Below are positions 1 through 6,039 of a DNA stretch of 6,557 bases, piece after piece. The DNA is from Clostridia bacterium (GTDB lineage Bacteria; Bacillota; Clostridia; Oscillospirales; CAG-272). Every line of letters starts with the position of its first letter. The first letter of the stretch is position 1. Under the pieces are notes generated by a model, which saw only the letters and a program-made list of their open reading frames with translations, did not search any database and had not been told where the DNA came from. The stretch covers positions 1 to 6,557 of the forward strand of contig JAFTMP010000272.1 in assembly GCA_017452335.1 (NCBI GenBank). The letters run 5' to 3'. Made by a program: the position numbers and the translations under genes.

Positions 1-348
1 CCCAAGGAATCGGGCATCGGCTTCTTTGTGAAGATGGACAAGCCCGACTTTATCGGCAAGGCTGCTATCGCGGCAAAGGGCGCGCCCGCCATCAAGAGAG
101 TGGGTCTTGTGATCACCGGCAGAGGTATTGCACGAGAGCACTGCGATGTTTACGTGGGCGAAACTAAGATCGGTTGGGTCTCCTCGGGTACACACTGCCC
201 CTTCATCGGCAAGGCGATCGCTATGGCGTTCGTGCCTGTGGAATATGCCACCGTTGGTCAGCAGGTGCAGGTAGACGTGAGAGGCAGAAAGATCGACGCG
301 GAAGTGATCAAGCTGCCCTTCTACAAGAAGCCCGCAAAAGAAGCGTAA
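1..348 (+). CDS. gcvT: Aminomethyltransferase (glycine cleavage T protein), C-terminal part; 5' end outside the window
   Basis: T protein takes the aminomethyl group from the lipoyl arm of H protein, passes the C1 unit to tetrahydrofolate as 5,10-methylene-THF and releases ammonia, in the cytoplasm. Only the last 115 residues are present; the frame is open from base 1 to the TAA at 346-348. The segment reads FFVKMDKPDFIGKAA, which matches the family's 'K-x-D-K-x-D-F-I-G-K-x-A' stretch. It is followed by RVGLVITGRGIAREHCDVYV and the C-terminal barrel-domain motif GWVSSGTHCPFIGKAIAMAF, equivalent to the usual 'G-x-V-T-S-G-x-x-S-P-x-L-x-x-x-I-A-x-A'. It ends in a 'V-D-V-R-G-R' strand and a basic tail typical of GcvT. 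The folate-binding and catalytic N-terminal domains lie upstream and cannot be checked. gcvH starts 70 bp downstream on the same strand. Family assignment is secure; the internal GTG at 28 is not a real start. Confidence 0.95.
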   Translation, partial: PKESGIGFFVKMDKPDFIGKAAIAAKGAPAIKRVGLVITGRGIAREHCDVYVGETKIGWVSSGTHCPFIGKAIAMAFVPVEYATVGQQVQVDVRGRKIDAEVIKLPFYKKPAKEA

Positions 349-418
349 GATCGGCAAGATCTGTTATTTGGCAAATCCAATTAAATACAAATAAATTCTA
401 TTTTATCGGAGGATCAAA

Positions 419-796
419 ATGAACAATCCCAAGGAACTGCTTTACACCAAGAGCCACGAATGGCTGAAGAAGAACGAGGACGGCACCGCTTACGTGGGTC
501 TTACTGATTTTGCACAGTCTGAGCTTGGCGACCTGGTATTCGTCAACCTGCCCGCAGAAGGCGACCCCGTAACTGCTGACGAAGCATTTGCAGACGTTGA
601 GTCTGTAAAGGCTGTTTCCGACGTAAACTCTCCCGTTACCGCTACCGTTGTAGCTGTAAACGATGAAGTGGCTGACCAGCCCGCTCTCATCAACGAGACC
701 CCCTATGATGCATGGCTCATTCAGGTAACCGATATCGAGGATACCGCTGAACTGCTTTCTGCTGAAGAATACGAAGCATTCGTTGAAAATCAATAA
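419..796 (+). CDS. gcvH: Glycine cleavage system H protein (lipoyl carrier)
   Basis: This small soluble carrier shuttles the aminomethyl intermediate between P, T and L proteins on a lipoylated lysine. The product is 125 aa, the normal GcvH length. The N-terminus (ELLYTKSHEWLK, residues 6-17) is the classic 'Y-T-x-x-H-E-W' start. GLTDFAQSELGDLVFVNLP (27-45) is the conserved hammerhead strand. ESVKAVSDVNSP (61-72) is the lipoylation loop, with Lys64 as the modified residue. The C-terminal half keeps 'N-x-x-P-Y-x-x-A-W-L-I-Q-V'. The start is fixed by GGAGG at 408-412, six bases before the ATG. The gene is 70 bp after gcvT, and a terminator-like hairpin starts eight bases after its stop. H protein is also a hub for lipoate transfer in many bacteria, so separate expression from P protein would make sense; that last point is inference. 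Confidence 0.98.
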   Translation: MNNPKELLYTKSHEWLKKNEDGTAYVGLTDFAQSELGDLVFVNLPAEGDPVTADEAFADVESVKAVSDVNSPVTATVVAVNDEVADQPALINETPYDAWLIQVTDIEDTAELLSAEEYEAFVENQ

Positions 797-803
797 TGGT
801 ATT

Positions 804-836
804 CCAACAGCGCCTGGACGGCGCTGTTGGTTTTAT
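804..836 (+). terminator. Intrinsic terminator-like hairpin between gcvH and gcvPA
   Basis: CCAACAGCGCC (804-814) pairs perfectly with GGCGCTGTTGG (820-830), an 11-bp GC-rich stem with loop TGGAC. TTTTAT (831-836) follows at once. The U-run is short (four T, then A, T), so partial read-through is likely. Its place inside an otherwise co-directional operon suggests attenuation: more gcvT-gcvH than gcvPA-gcvPB transcript, or a stabilised 3' end after processing. The structure is seen directly; the regulatory role is inference. Confidence 0.75.
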
Positions 837-880
837 AAAAGGTAAATTTAGGTATTTGATACAAAGAAAGGATGATACAC

Positions 881-2191
881 ATGGGAAGCTATGTACCTTC
901 CGGCATGTCCGAGCGTGCGGAGATGCTGCAAAAAATCGGCGTTTCCTCTATTGAAGAGCTGTATGCGGCAGTGCCCGCCGAAATGCTGGTAAAAGATCTG
1001 AAGTTGCCCCAAGGCAAGTCCGAGCTGGAAGTCAGCGGAGAAATGACCGCTATTTCCGAGAAAAACAAGGTTTTTAAGACCATTTTGCGCGGTGCGGGCG
1101 CATACGACCACTATATCCCCGCCATCGTGAAGAGCGTAACAAGCAAGGAACAGCTCGTTACCGCATACACCCCCTACCAGGCAGAGATCAGCCAGGGTAT
1201 TCTGCAAAGCATTTTTGAATATCAGACCATGATCTGTTCGCTGACCGGCATGGACGTGTCCAATGCATCAGTTTACGACGGCGCTACCGCTATGGCAGAG
1301 TCTGTTGCTATGTGCAAGGAGCGCAAAAAGACCAAGGCGTATATCTCCGCAACGGTCAACCCCCAGTATTTGGAGGTTGTAAGAACCTACTGCTCCGCGG
1401 CAGGTACCGACCTGACCGTGATCCCCGAAAAGGACGGCAAGACCGATATCGAAGCACTGAAGGCAGCTATGGGTGCCGACGCGGCGTGCTTCCTTTCCCA
1501 GCAGCCCAACTTCTACGGCATTATGGAAGATTGCACCGCTCTTGCTGAGGCAACCCACGCGGCAGGCGCCAAATACGTGCTGTGCTGCAACCCCATTTCT
1601 TTGGCGATCTGCAAGACCCCTGCAGAATACGGCGCTGATGTGGCAGTAGGCGAAGGTCAGCCCCTTGGTATGCCCATCGCCTTCGGCGGTCCCTACCTTG
1701 GCTTTATGGCAACAAAAACCGCTATGCAGAGAAAGCTCCCCGGCAGAATCGTTGGTGAAACGGTTGATGTGGAGGGCAAGCGCGGTTTCGTGCTCACTCT
1801 GCAGGCAAGAGAACAGCATATCAGAAGAGAAAAGGCATCCTCCAACATCTGCTCCAACCAGGCTCTTTGCGCGCTGACTGCCAGCGTATATCTGTCCGCA
1901 ATGGGCGAAGGAGGCTTAAAGCAGGCGGCAAAGCTGTGCACCTCCAAGGCGCACTACTTCGCAAGCGAGCTGACCAAGATCGAGGGCGTGGAGCTTGTAT
2001 ATGATGCGCCCTATTTCCATGAATTCGTAACCACCCTGCCAAAGAGCGCCGAAGTGCTCTCCGCTCTTGAAAACGCGGGGATTCTGGGCGGTCTTGAAAC
2101 CGAAAAGGGCGTGCTTTGGTGCGTGACCGAAAAGGTGAGCAAGGCAGAGCTTGACCGCGCCGTAGCGATCGTAAAGGAGGTACTGGCATGA
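881..2191 (+). CDS. gcvPA: Glycine dehydrogenase (decarboxylating) subunit 1, P protein alpha half
   Basis: This is the N-terminal half of the split P protein. With GcvPB it forms the PLP enzyme that decarboxylates glycine and transfers the aminomethyl group to lipoyl-H. I place the start at ATG 881 (436 aa) because AAAGGA (867-872) is eight bases upstream; the ATG at 872 overlaps that ribosome binding site. The protein opens MGSYVPSGMSERAEMLQKIG, the usual GcvPA start. Conserved blocks follow: GAGAYDHYIP (71-80), YTPYQAEISQGILQ (96-109), SVYDGATAMAE (about 130-140), FGGPYLGF (about 268-275) and REQHIRREKASSNICSNQ (310-327). Length is normal for the family (about 440-450 aa). The subunit lacks the PLP lysine, as expected, since that is in GcvPB. 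It overlaps gcvPB by 4 bp (ATGA), suggesting translational coupling and equal amounts of the two subunits. Confidence 0.97.
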   Translation: MGSYVPSGMSERAEMLQKIGVSSIEELYAAVPAEMLVKDLKLPQGKSELEVSGEMTAISEKNKVFKTILRGAGAYDHYIPAIVKSVTSKEQLVTAYTPYQAEISQGILQSIFEYQTMICSLTGMDVSNASVYDGATAMAESVAMCKERKKTKAYISATVNPQYLEVVRTYCSAAGTDLTVIPEKDGKTDIEALKAAMGADAACFLSQQPNFYGIMEDCTALAEATHAAGAKYVLCCNPISLAICKTPAEYGADVAVGEGQPLGMPIAFGGPYLGFMATKTAMQRKLPGRIVGETVDVEGKRGFVLTLQAREQHIRREKASSNICSNQALCALTASVYLSAMGEGGLKQAAKLCTSKAHYFASELTKIEGVELVYDAPYFHEFVTTLPKSAEVLSALENAGILGGLETEKGVLWCVTEKVSKAELDRAVAIVKEVLA

Positions 2192-3621
2192 AACTGATAT
2201 TTGAACGGGGAAATGAAGGACAGGCACTGTGCTTAATGCCCGCATGCGATGTGCCCGAAGTTACTCTTGAAGGATTTGAAAGAGAGGGCAAGCTGTATCT
2301 GCCCCATGTTTCTGAAAATGAGCTGTCCAGACACTACACCGAGATCGCAAAGCGTGTACACGGTGTAAACGACGGCTTCTACCCCTTGGGCTCCTGCACC
2401 ATGAAGTACAATCCCAAGGTCAACGAAGAAGCGGCGGCACTGCCCGGCTTTGTGGGCGTGCATCCTCTGCAGGGCGACAAGAACTCCCAGGGATGCCTTG
2501 AGGTGCTTTACAAGATCGAAGAGAGCCTTGCCGAAATTTCCGGCATGGACAATGTAACTCTGCAGCCCGCGGCAGGCGCACACGGTGAATTCACCGGTCT
2601 TCTGCTCATCAAGAGCTATCTTGAGAGCATCGGCGCCACCAACAGAAAGAAGATCATCGTGCCCGACTCCGCCCATGGTACCAACCCCGCCTCTGCCGTG
2701 ATGTGCGGCTTTGAGATCGTCAACATCCCCTCGGGTGCTGACGGATGCGTGGACTTGGAGGCACTTAGCGGCGCTGTCGGCGAGGACACCGCAGGTCTGA
2801 TGCTTACCAACCCCAACACCGTTGGTGTATTTGATAAGAATATTTTAGAGATCACCAAGATCGTCCACGATGCAGGCGGACTTTGCTACTACGACGGCGC
2901 AAACTTAAACGCTGTCATGGGCGTGGTGCGTCCCGGCGACATGGGCTTTGACTGCATCCACTTCAACCTGCACAAGACCTTCTCCACCCCCCACGGCGGC
3001 GGCGGTCCCGGATCTGGCCCCGTTGGATGCAAGGCATTCCTTGCACCCTTCTTACCGGGTATCCGCGTAAACAAGAAGCCCTGCGGATGCTACACCTCGG
3101 GCAAGGCAGAAAAATCCTTTGGCGAGGTGAAGGCGTTTGGCGGCAACTTCCTTGTTGTAGTGAAGGCGCTGACCTATATCCTCACCCTGGGCAAGGAAGG
3201 CATTCCCGAGGCGGCAAAGAATGCAGTGCTCAACGCAAACTATATGCAGGCTTGCCTCAAGGATGACTTTGATCTTGCTTACGATGTGATCTGCATGCAT
3301 GAATTCGTGCTCACTTTAGACAAGTTCCACAAGGAGACCGGTATCTCCGCATTGGATCTTGCAAAGGGCTTGCTTGATCACGGCATCCATCCCCCCACCA
3401 TGTATTTCCCTCTGATCGTGCACGAGGCACTGATGATCGAGCCCACCGAAACAGAGCCCAAGGAAATGCTGGACGAGGCTGTGGCTGTCTTTAAGGAGTT
3501 AAAGAAGCTGGCTTATGAAAATCCCCAGGCACTGCACGACGCACCTGTAAAGACCCCCGTGAGACGTCTTGACGATGTACGCGCCGCAAGAACTCCTGTG
3601 CTGAGATATAATTTTGAGTAA
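2188..3621 (+). CDS. gcvPB: Glycine dehydrogenase (decarboxylating) subunit 2, PLP-binding P protein beta half
   Basis: This is the catalytic, PLP-carrying half of the heteromeric glycine decarboxylase (477 aa, normal length; fold type I PLP enzyme). Visible motifs in order are PLGSCTMKYNPKVNE (66-80), TLQPAAGAHGEFTGL (124-138), HGTNPASAVMCGF (163-175), NPNTVGVFDK, YYDGANLNAVMG (234-245; Asp236 is the likely contact to the pyridine nitrogen) and HFNLHKTFSTPHGGGGPGSG, in which Lys263 is the expected Schiff-base lysine, followed by the glycine-rich loop. The C-terminal half has HPPTMYFPLIVHEALMIEPT, also typical. A strong ribosome binding site, AAAGGAGG (2173-2180), sits inside the end of gcvPA, seven bases before the ATG. 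The stop is followed 11 bases later by a 16-bp hairpin. In many relatives lpdA would follow directly; here a repeat block and an unknown gene come between. Confidence 0.97.
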   Translation: MKLIFERGNEGQALCLMPACDVPEVTLEGFEREGKLYLPHVSENELSRHYTEIAKRVHGVNDGFYPLGSCTMKYNPKVNEEAAALPGFVGVHPLQGDKNSQGCLEVLYKIEESLAEISGMDNVTLQPAAGAHGEFTGLLLIKSYLESIGATNRKKIIVPDSAHGTNPASAVMCGFEIVNIPSGADGCVDLEALSGAVGEDTAGLMLTNPNTVGVFDKNILEITKIVHDAGGLCYYDGANLNAVMGVVRPGDMGFDCIHFNLHKTFSTPHGGGGPGSGPVGCKAFLAPFLPGIRVNKKPCGCYTSGKAEKSFGEVKAFGGNFLVVVKALTYILTLGKEGIPEAAKNAVLNANYMQACLKDDFDLAYDVICMHEFVLTLDKFHKETGISALDLAKGLLDHGIHPPTMYFPLIVHEALMIEPTETEPKEMLDEAVAVFKELKKLAYENPQALHDAPVKTPVRRLDDVRAARTPVLRYNFE

Positions 3622-3632
3622 TTATTAGGTTC

Positions 3633-3666
3633 TTGAGGGGGACTTTTTGAAAAAAGTCCCCCTCAA
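3633..3666. repeat. 16-bp perfect hairpin just downstream of gcvPB
   Basis: TTGAGGGGGACTTTTT (3633-3648) pairs without mismatch to 3651-3666 around a GA centre, so the real loop is probably TGAA. It starts 11 bases after the gcvPB stop. It has no T-run after the stem on either strand (the plus strand continues with AACTCCC), so it is a poor intrinsic terminator. It may still protect the 3' end of the gcv mRNA. Alternatively it is simply the outer arm of array 1. Confidence 0.8.
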
Positions 3667-3689
3667 ACTCCCTTCAAAAACTTTTGATG

Positions 3690-3711
3690 GCGGCAAAAAT
3701 ACTTTTGCCGC
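3690..3711 (-). repeat. Small hairpin, left unit of array 1
   Basis: GCGGCAAAA (3690-3698) pairs perfectly with TTTTGCCGC (3703-3711) around ATAC, a 9-bp stem and 4-base loop. On the minus strand the loop is GTAT and the stem is followed by AAAAGTTTTTG. That is the same order, hairpin then A3-4GT5G, as the copies at 3743, 5903 and 6013. Confidence 0.75.
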
Positions 3712-3725
3712 GGAATAATTAAGAA

Positions 3726-3778
3726 TTCCAAAAATTTTCTTGCCAAACGGTAGTTTGGTGCATTTAAAGTTTTTGGAA
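3726..3778 (+). repeat. Nested stem-loop, right unit of array 1
   Basis: The outer arms TTCCAAAAATTTT (3726-3738) and AAAGTTTTTGGAA (3766-3778) pair over 13 positions with one G-T wobble. Inside is the small hairpin CCAAAC-GGTA-GTTTGG (3743-3758), which can be extended by two wobble pairs. The tail from the small hairpin through AAAGTTTTTG (3743-3775) matches 6013-6045 at 29 of 33 positions, so this is a dispersed repeat and not a one-off structure. Confidence 0.75.
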
Positions 3779-3796
3779 AGCCTTGAAAAAAGTCTC

Positions 3797-3831
3797 CTTC
3801 AAATATCGTGTACAAACGGTTATATTTGAAG
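3797..3831. promoter_or_regulatory. 10-bp dyad spanning the candidate promoter; possible operator
   Basis: CTTCAAATAT (3797-3806) is the exact reverse complement of ATATTTGAAG (3822-3831), with a 15-base spacer. The left arm covers the -35 hexamer and the right arm covers the -10. Half-site starts are 25 bp apart, a little over two helical turns. This could be a binding site for a dimeric repressor, a weak RNA hairpin, or the outer edge of array 1. No regulator family can be named from the half-site. Confidence 0.45.
3798..3826 (+). promoter_or_regulatory. Candidate sigma-A promoter for the unknown gene (and possibly lpdA)
   Basis: TTCAAA (3798-3803; four of six matches to TTGACA) lies 17 bases before TATATT (3821-3826; five of six matches to TATAAT). 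A transcript starting near 3833 would give a leader of about 32 bases ahead of the ATG at 3865. The promoter would free the unknown gene and lpdA from the gcv transcript. Both hexamers lie in the arms of a dyad (next entry), so part of the match could come from the palindrome itself. Confidence 0.5.
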
Positions 3832-3864
3832 AATTCCGACCCACAACAGAAAGGATTTCAAAGC

Positions 3865-4359
3865 ATGAGAAAATATACGATACTCCCCGAAAATCATTTT
3901 TACAGATTATCCGATCAAGTACAAGGTGAGGCACTGACGGTCAAGGATGGCGAAAAAACGGTATATCTGATTCCTACCGAATACCCGCAAAAGGTATACG
4001 AAGAGATCCTCGACCGGGCGTCGAGCTATCGGGTAGTGGAAGAATCGTTTTTGGAAACAGGACGGGGAACGGAAGACAAAGGTTCGGATCTGCTAAAGAT
4101 CGACCCCAATTCCATTATCGTGCAGGATGATCTCTTTGCAGGAGTGCTGACCTTGTGCGGCTACGAGCAGGAGGTTTATATGCACCGTGACAACATAGCG
4201 TGTAAGGAATACCAAGGGATCCTCTTTGCTGATGGCAACTCAATGGGTATCAATCAAGATATGTATTCCCAGCTCCCCGGCTGCTGGAGATTTATTTCGC
4301 GATATTCTTTGAAAAAAACGGAATACGCCCGGGTGCTTTTCATGGGTATACGCCTTTGA
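3865..4359 (+). CDS. Hypothetical protein, 164 aa, between gcvPB and lpdA
   Basis: I do not recognise this protein. The start is ATG 3865: GAAAGGA-type ribosome binding site bases (3849-3855) lie nine bases upstream, and the candidate promoter -10 would fall inside the longer version that begins at GTG 3808. The protein is soluble-looking, mixed in charge and rich in Tyr, Glu and Asp, with no signal peptide and no membrane helix. The N-terminal part (4-60) alternates short hydrophobic strands (ALTVKDGEKTVYLIP) with an amphipathic helix (YPQKVYEEILDRA). Residues 65-80 are polar and linker-like. Residues 82-137 hold strand-like IIVQDDLFAGVLTLCGYEQE and ILFADGNSMGINQDMY. It has Cys98, Cys113 and Cys140 but no CxxC pair. 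Codon choice is less GC-rich than in gcv and lpdA, and the gene is flanked by repeats on its 5' side, which would fit later insertion. lpdA follows 56 bp downstream, so co-transcription is likely. The reading frame looks real; the function is unknown. Confidence 0.75.
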   Translation: MRKYTILPENHFYRLSDQVQGEALTVKDGEKTVYLIPTEYPQKVYEEILDRASSYRVVEESFLETGRGTEDKGSDLLKIDPNSIIVQDDLFAGVLTLCGYEQEVYMHRDNIACKEYQGILFADGNSMGINQDMYSQLPGCWRFISRYSLKKTEYARVLFMGIRL

Positions 4360-4415
4360 AAAAAGCAGGTGTTTGTATTCTTTCTCTTTTAAAAATTGAA
4401 CATAACGAGGTAATT

Positions 4416-5816
4416 ATGGCAGAATATAATGTAATCGTGATCGGCGCAGGCCCCGGCGGCTACGTTTGCGCCATCAAATGCGCACAGCTTGGTCTTTCGG
4501 TAGCGCTGGTAGAAGAAAGAGACGTGGGCGGCACGTGCCTCAATCGCGGGTGCATCCCCACAAAGGCGCTTCTTCACTCGGCAGAAATTTACGACAGCTT
4601 GAAGGACGCCGAAAAATACGGCATTCTTGTGGAAAACCCCTCCTTTGATTTCGCAGGCATCCAGGCAAAGAAGGCAGACGTGGTCACCAAACTGCGCACC
4701 GGTGTGGAAGCGCTGGTTGCGGCAAACAAGATCGCACTGCTGCGGGGCAAGGGCGTGATCCTTGAGGGCGGCAAGGTGCAGGTGGGCGAAGAAATTCACA
4801 CCTGCGACAAGATCGTGATCGCAACGGGCTCGGTACCCGCCGTTCCCCCCATTCCCGGGCTGGATAACGAGGGTGTCATCACCAGCGACGGACTGCTTGA
4901 AAACACCGACACCTTTGATGAGTCCATGGTCATCATCGGCGGCGGCGTGATCGGTGTGGAATTTGCTTCTGTTTACGCGTCCCTTGGATGCCAAGTGACC
5001 ATCGTGGAGGCTCTTCCCCGTCTGCTTGCCCGCATGGACAAGGATGTTTCGGCAAATTTACAGATGATCTTGAAGAAAAAGGGCGTGAAGGTGTGCGTAG
5101 ACTCCAAGGTCTTGAAGGTTGAAAAGAACGCCGAGGGCGGTCTTGATGTGCACTATGAGTTCAAGGGCAAAGAGGCAGTTGCCAGCGGAAAAAAGGTGCT
5201 TGTTGCCATCGGCAGACGCCCCAACACCGCAGGTCTTTTTGCAGACGGTGTGGAAATTGCAAGCGAGCGCGGCAGAATTTTAGTAAACGAGCAGTTTGAA
5301 ACCTCCATGAAGGGTGTTTACGCCATCGGCGACGTATCCACCACCCTCCAGCTTGCCCACGTGGCATCTGCACAGGGCATTTACGTGGCTGAACTGCTTG
5401 CAGGCAAGGAGCCCGAGGGCAATCTTGCTTTGGTTCCCTCCTGCATTTACACCTCCCCCGAAATTGCCTCCATCGGTATGACCGAGGAAGAGGCTACTGC
5501 CGCCGGCTACACCGTGAAGGTGGGCAAGGTGATGATGCACTCTAACGGCAAGACCCTCATTGCAGGGGGCGAGAGAGGCTTTATGAAGGTGGTCAGCAAC
5601 GAGGCAGACGGCAAAATTTTGGGCGCTGTGCTCATGTGCGAGCGCGCCACCGATATGCTCTCCGAGTTCACCTCCGCCATGGTAGGCGGCGTGGACGCCC
5701 ACACCATGGGCGCCGTGATGCGCCCCCACCCCACCTTTAACGAGGGCGTCAGCGAGCTCTTTGAGCAGTTGAACACCGGTATGTCCATCCATACCGCTCC
5801 TGCAAGAAAGCGCTGA
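4416..5816 (+). CDS. lpdA: Dihydrolipoyl dehydrogenase (L protein, E3)
   Basis: This FAD-containing flavoprotein reoxidises the dihydrolipoyl arm of H protein with NAD+. The start is ATG 4416, with CGAGG (4406-4410) five bases upstream, giving 466 aa, the standard length with no extra N-terminal lipoyl domain. Motifs visible: FAD-binding GAGPGG (10-15) in YNVIVIGAGPGGYVCAIKCA; the redox-active disulfide GGTCLNRGCIPTK (38-50) with Cys41 and Cys46; ATGS (136-139); the NAD-binding GGGVIGVEFAS (175-185); the second FAD contact AIGDV (303-307); and the C-terminal dimer-interface HPTFNE, with the catalytic His438-Glu443 pair. All catalytic residues are present. The frame stays open upstream to a TTG at 4356 and beyond, but that stretch overlaps the unknown gene, lacks a ribosome binding site and is not family-like. 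Its position downstream of gcvTH-PA-PB marks it as the glycine cleavage L protein, though it could also serve other lipoyl enzymes. Confidence 0.97.
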   Translation: MAEYNVIVIGAGPGGYVCAIKCAQLGLSVALVEERDVGGTCLNRGCIPTKALLHSAEIYDSLKDAEKYGILVENPSFDFAGIQAKKADVVTKLRTGVEALVAANKIALLRGKGVILEGGKVQVGEEIHTCDKIVIATGSVPAVPPIPGLDNEGVITSDGLLENTDTFDESMVIIGGGVIGVEFASVYASLGCQVTIVEALPRLLARMDKDVSANLQMILKKKGVKVCVDSKVLKVEKNAEGGLDVHYEFKGKEAVASGKKVLVAIGRRPNTAGLFADGVEIASERGRILVNEQFETSMKGVYAIGDVSTTLQLAHVASAQGIYVAELLAGKEPEGNLALVPSCIYTSPEIASIGMTEEEATAAGYTVKVGKVMMHSNGKTLIAGGERGFMKVVSNEADGKILGAVLMCERATDMLSEFTSAMVGGVDAHTMGAVMRPHPTFNEGVSELFEQLNTGMSIHTAPARKR

Positions 5817-5830
5817 AGTGTTCATTCTTA

Positions 5831-5882
5831 CGGGGTGTTACCCCGAACCCCACCAAGAACCTTTTTGTAAAAATGTTCTTGG
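5831..5882. repeat. Two hairpins directly after lpdA (left outer part of array 2)
   Basis: CGGGGT (5831-5836) pairs with ACCCCG (5840-5845) around GTT, starting 14 bases after the lpdA stop. Then CCAAGAAC (5853-5860) pairs with GTTCTTGG (5875-5882). Inside it, after one mismatch, TTTTT (5862-5866) pairs with AAAAA (5869-5873). Neither stem has a following T-run on the plus strand. On the minus strand these hairpins come after the AAAGTTTTTGG box of the unit at 5903, matching the order in array 1. Confidence 0.65.
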
Positions 5883-5902
5883 AACTCCAAAAACTTTAAA
5901 CG

Positions 5903-5922
5903 CGGCAAACTGTCGTTTGCCG
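5903..5922 (-). repeat. Small hairpin, inverted copy, left unit of array 2
   Basis: CGGCAAAC (5903-5910) pairs perfectly with GTTTGCCG (5915-5922) around TGTC. Read on the minus strand the loop is GACA, the same as in the copy at 5990-6009. The stem is then followed by CGTTTAAAGTTTTTGGA (complement of 5886-5902), closely matching the tail of the copy at 3743-3777. Confidence 0.8.
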
Positions 5923-5938
5923 TAAAAGTATAAAAATG

Positions 5939-5987
5939 CACCTGGTTTGCCTTTCTTTATGGGCTTGCCGGGTGTTTTTTGTTTTTT
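5939..5987 (+). terminator. Probable intrinsic terminator downstream of lpdA
   Basis: CACCTGG (5939-5945) pairs with CCGGGTG (5968-5974), seven pairs with one T-G wobble. A short inner GCC/GGC pairing (5949-5951 with 5962-5964) partly closes the 22-base interior. TTTTTTGTTTTTT (5975-5987) follows immediately, a strong T-run. This is the best terminator signal between lpdA and the next promoter and probably ends the lpdA transcript. The stem is only moderate in strength. Confidence 0.65.
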
Positions 5988-5989
5988 CC

Positions 5990-6028
5990 CGCCAAACGAC
6001 AGTTTGGCGTAACCAAACGGCAGTTTGG
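5990..6028 (+). repeat. Tandem pair of small hairpins, right unit of array 2
   Basis: The first is CGCCAAAC (5990-5997) pairing with GTTTGGCG (6002-6009) around GACA, 8 bp. The second is CCAAAC (6013-6018) pairing with GTTTGG (6023-6028) around GGCA, 6 bp. They are separated by TAA. Only the second carries the GCATACAAAGTTTTTG tail (6030-6045). With 3743 and 5903 they share the core CAAACG-R-Y-AGTTTG. Confidence 0.8.
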
Positions 6029-6039
6029 CGCATACAAAG

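Larger units (their letters stand above)
3628..3802. repeat. Head-to-head pair of hairpin repeat units in the gcvPB-downstream gap (array 1)
   Basis: The 243-bp gap after gcvPB is nearly filled by two related units pointing away from each other. The left unit, read on the minus strand, is a small hairpin (3690-3711), then AAAGTTTTTGAAGGG (complement of 3671-3685), then a long hairpin (3633-3666). The right unit, read on the plus strand, is a small hairpin (3743-3758), then AAAGTTTTTGGA (3766-3777), then TTGAAAAAAGTCTCCTTCAA (3783-3802). That last block matches 3647-3666 at 18 of 20 positions. The whole block can be drawn as one large imperfect palindrome, because the left AAAAACTTT and right AAAGTTTTT arms are complementary. 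I recognise no transposase or known element name; it behaves like a non-coding dispersed repeat. Confidence 0.7.

Noticed and set aside
349..418. Possible promoter between gcvT and gcvH (TTGGCA at 368-373, TAAATT at 392-397)
   Set aside because: The spacing is 18 and the -10 matches only four of six positions. A start there would leave almost no leader before the ribosome binding site. Simple operon read-through explains gcvH expression.
3808..3864. GTG 3808 start for the unknown gene, adding 19 residues
   Set aside because: No ribosome binding site precedes it. The added segment covers the candidate -10 box and dyad, and ATG 3865 has a clear AAAGGA upstream.
3622..3864. CRISPR array or phage attachment site in the repeat-rich gap
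   Set aside because: The repeats are few, unevenly spaced and inverted, with no spacers, cas genes, tRNA or integrase nearby.
4311..4319. A7 run near the end of the unknown gene as a programmed frameshift site joining it to lpdA
   Set aside because: The slippery heptamer is not in the correct phase for -1 slippage, the current frame has sensible GC-ending codons after the run, and a fusion to LpdA would be without precedent.
4233..4415. N-terminal extension of LpdA in the open frame upstream of ATG 4416, including a TTG at 4356
   Set aside because: It overlaps the unknown gene, has no ribosome binding site, and is not like any LpdA N-terminus. The ATG at 4416 has CGAGG upstream and gives the standard length.
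4360..4415. Separate promoter directly upstream of lpdA (TTGTAT at 4373-4378)
   Set aside because: No acceptable -10 occurs at 16-18 bases; the best hexamers match poorly. Read-through from the promoter at 3798-3826 is a simpler explanation.
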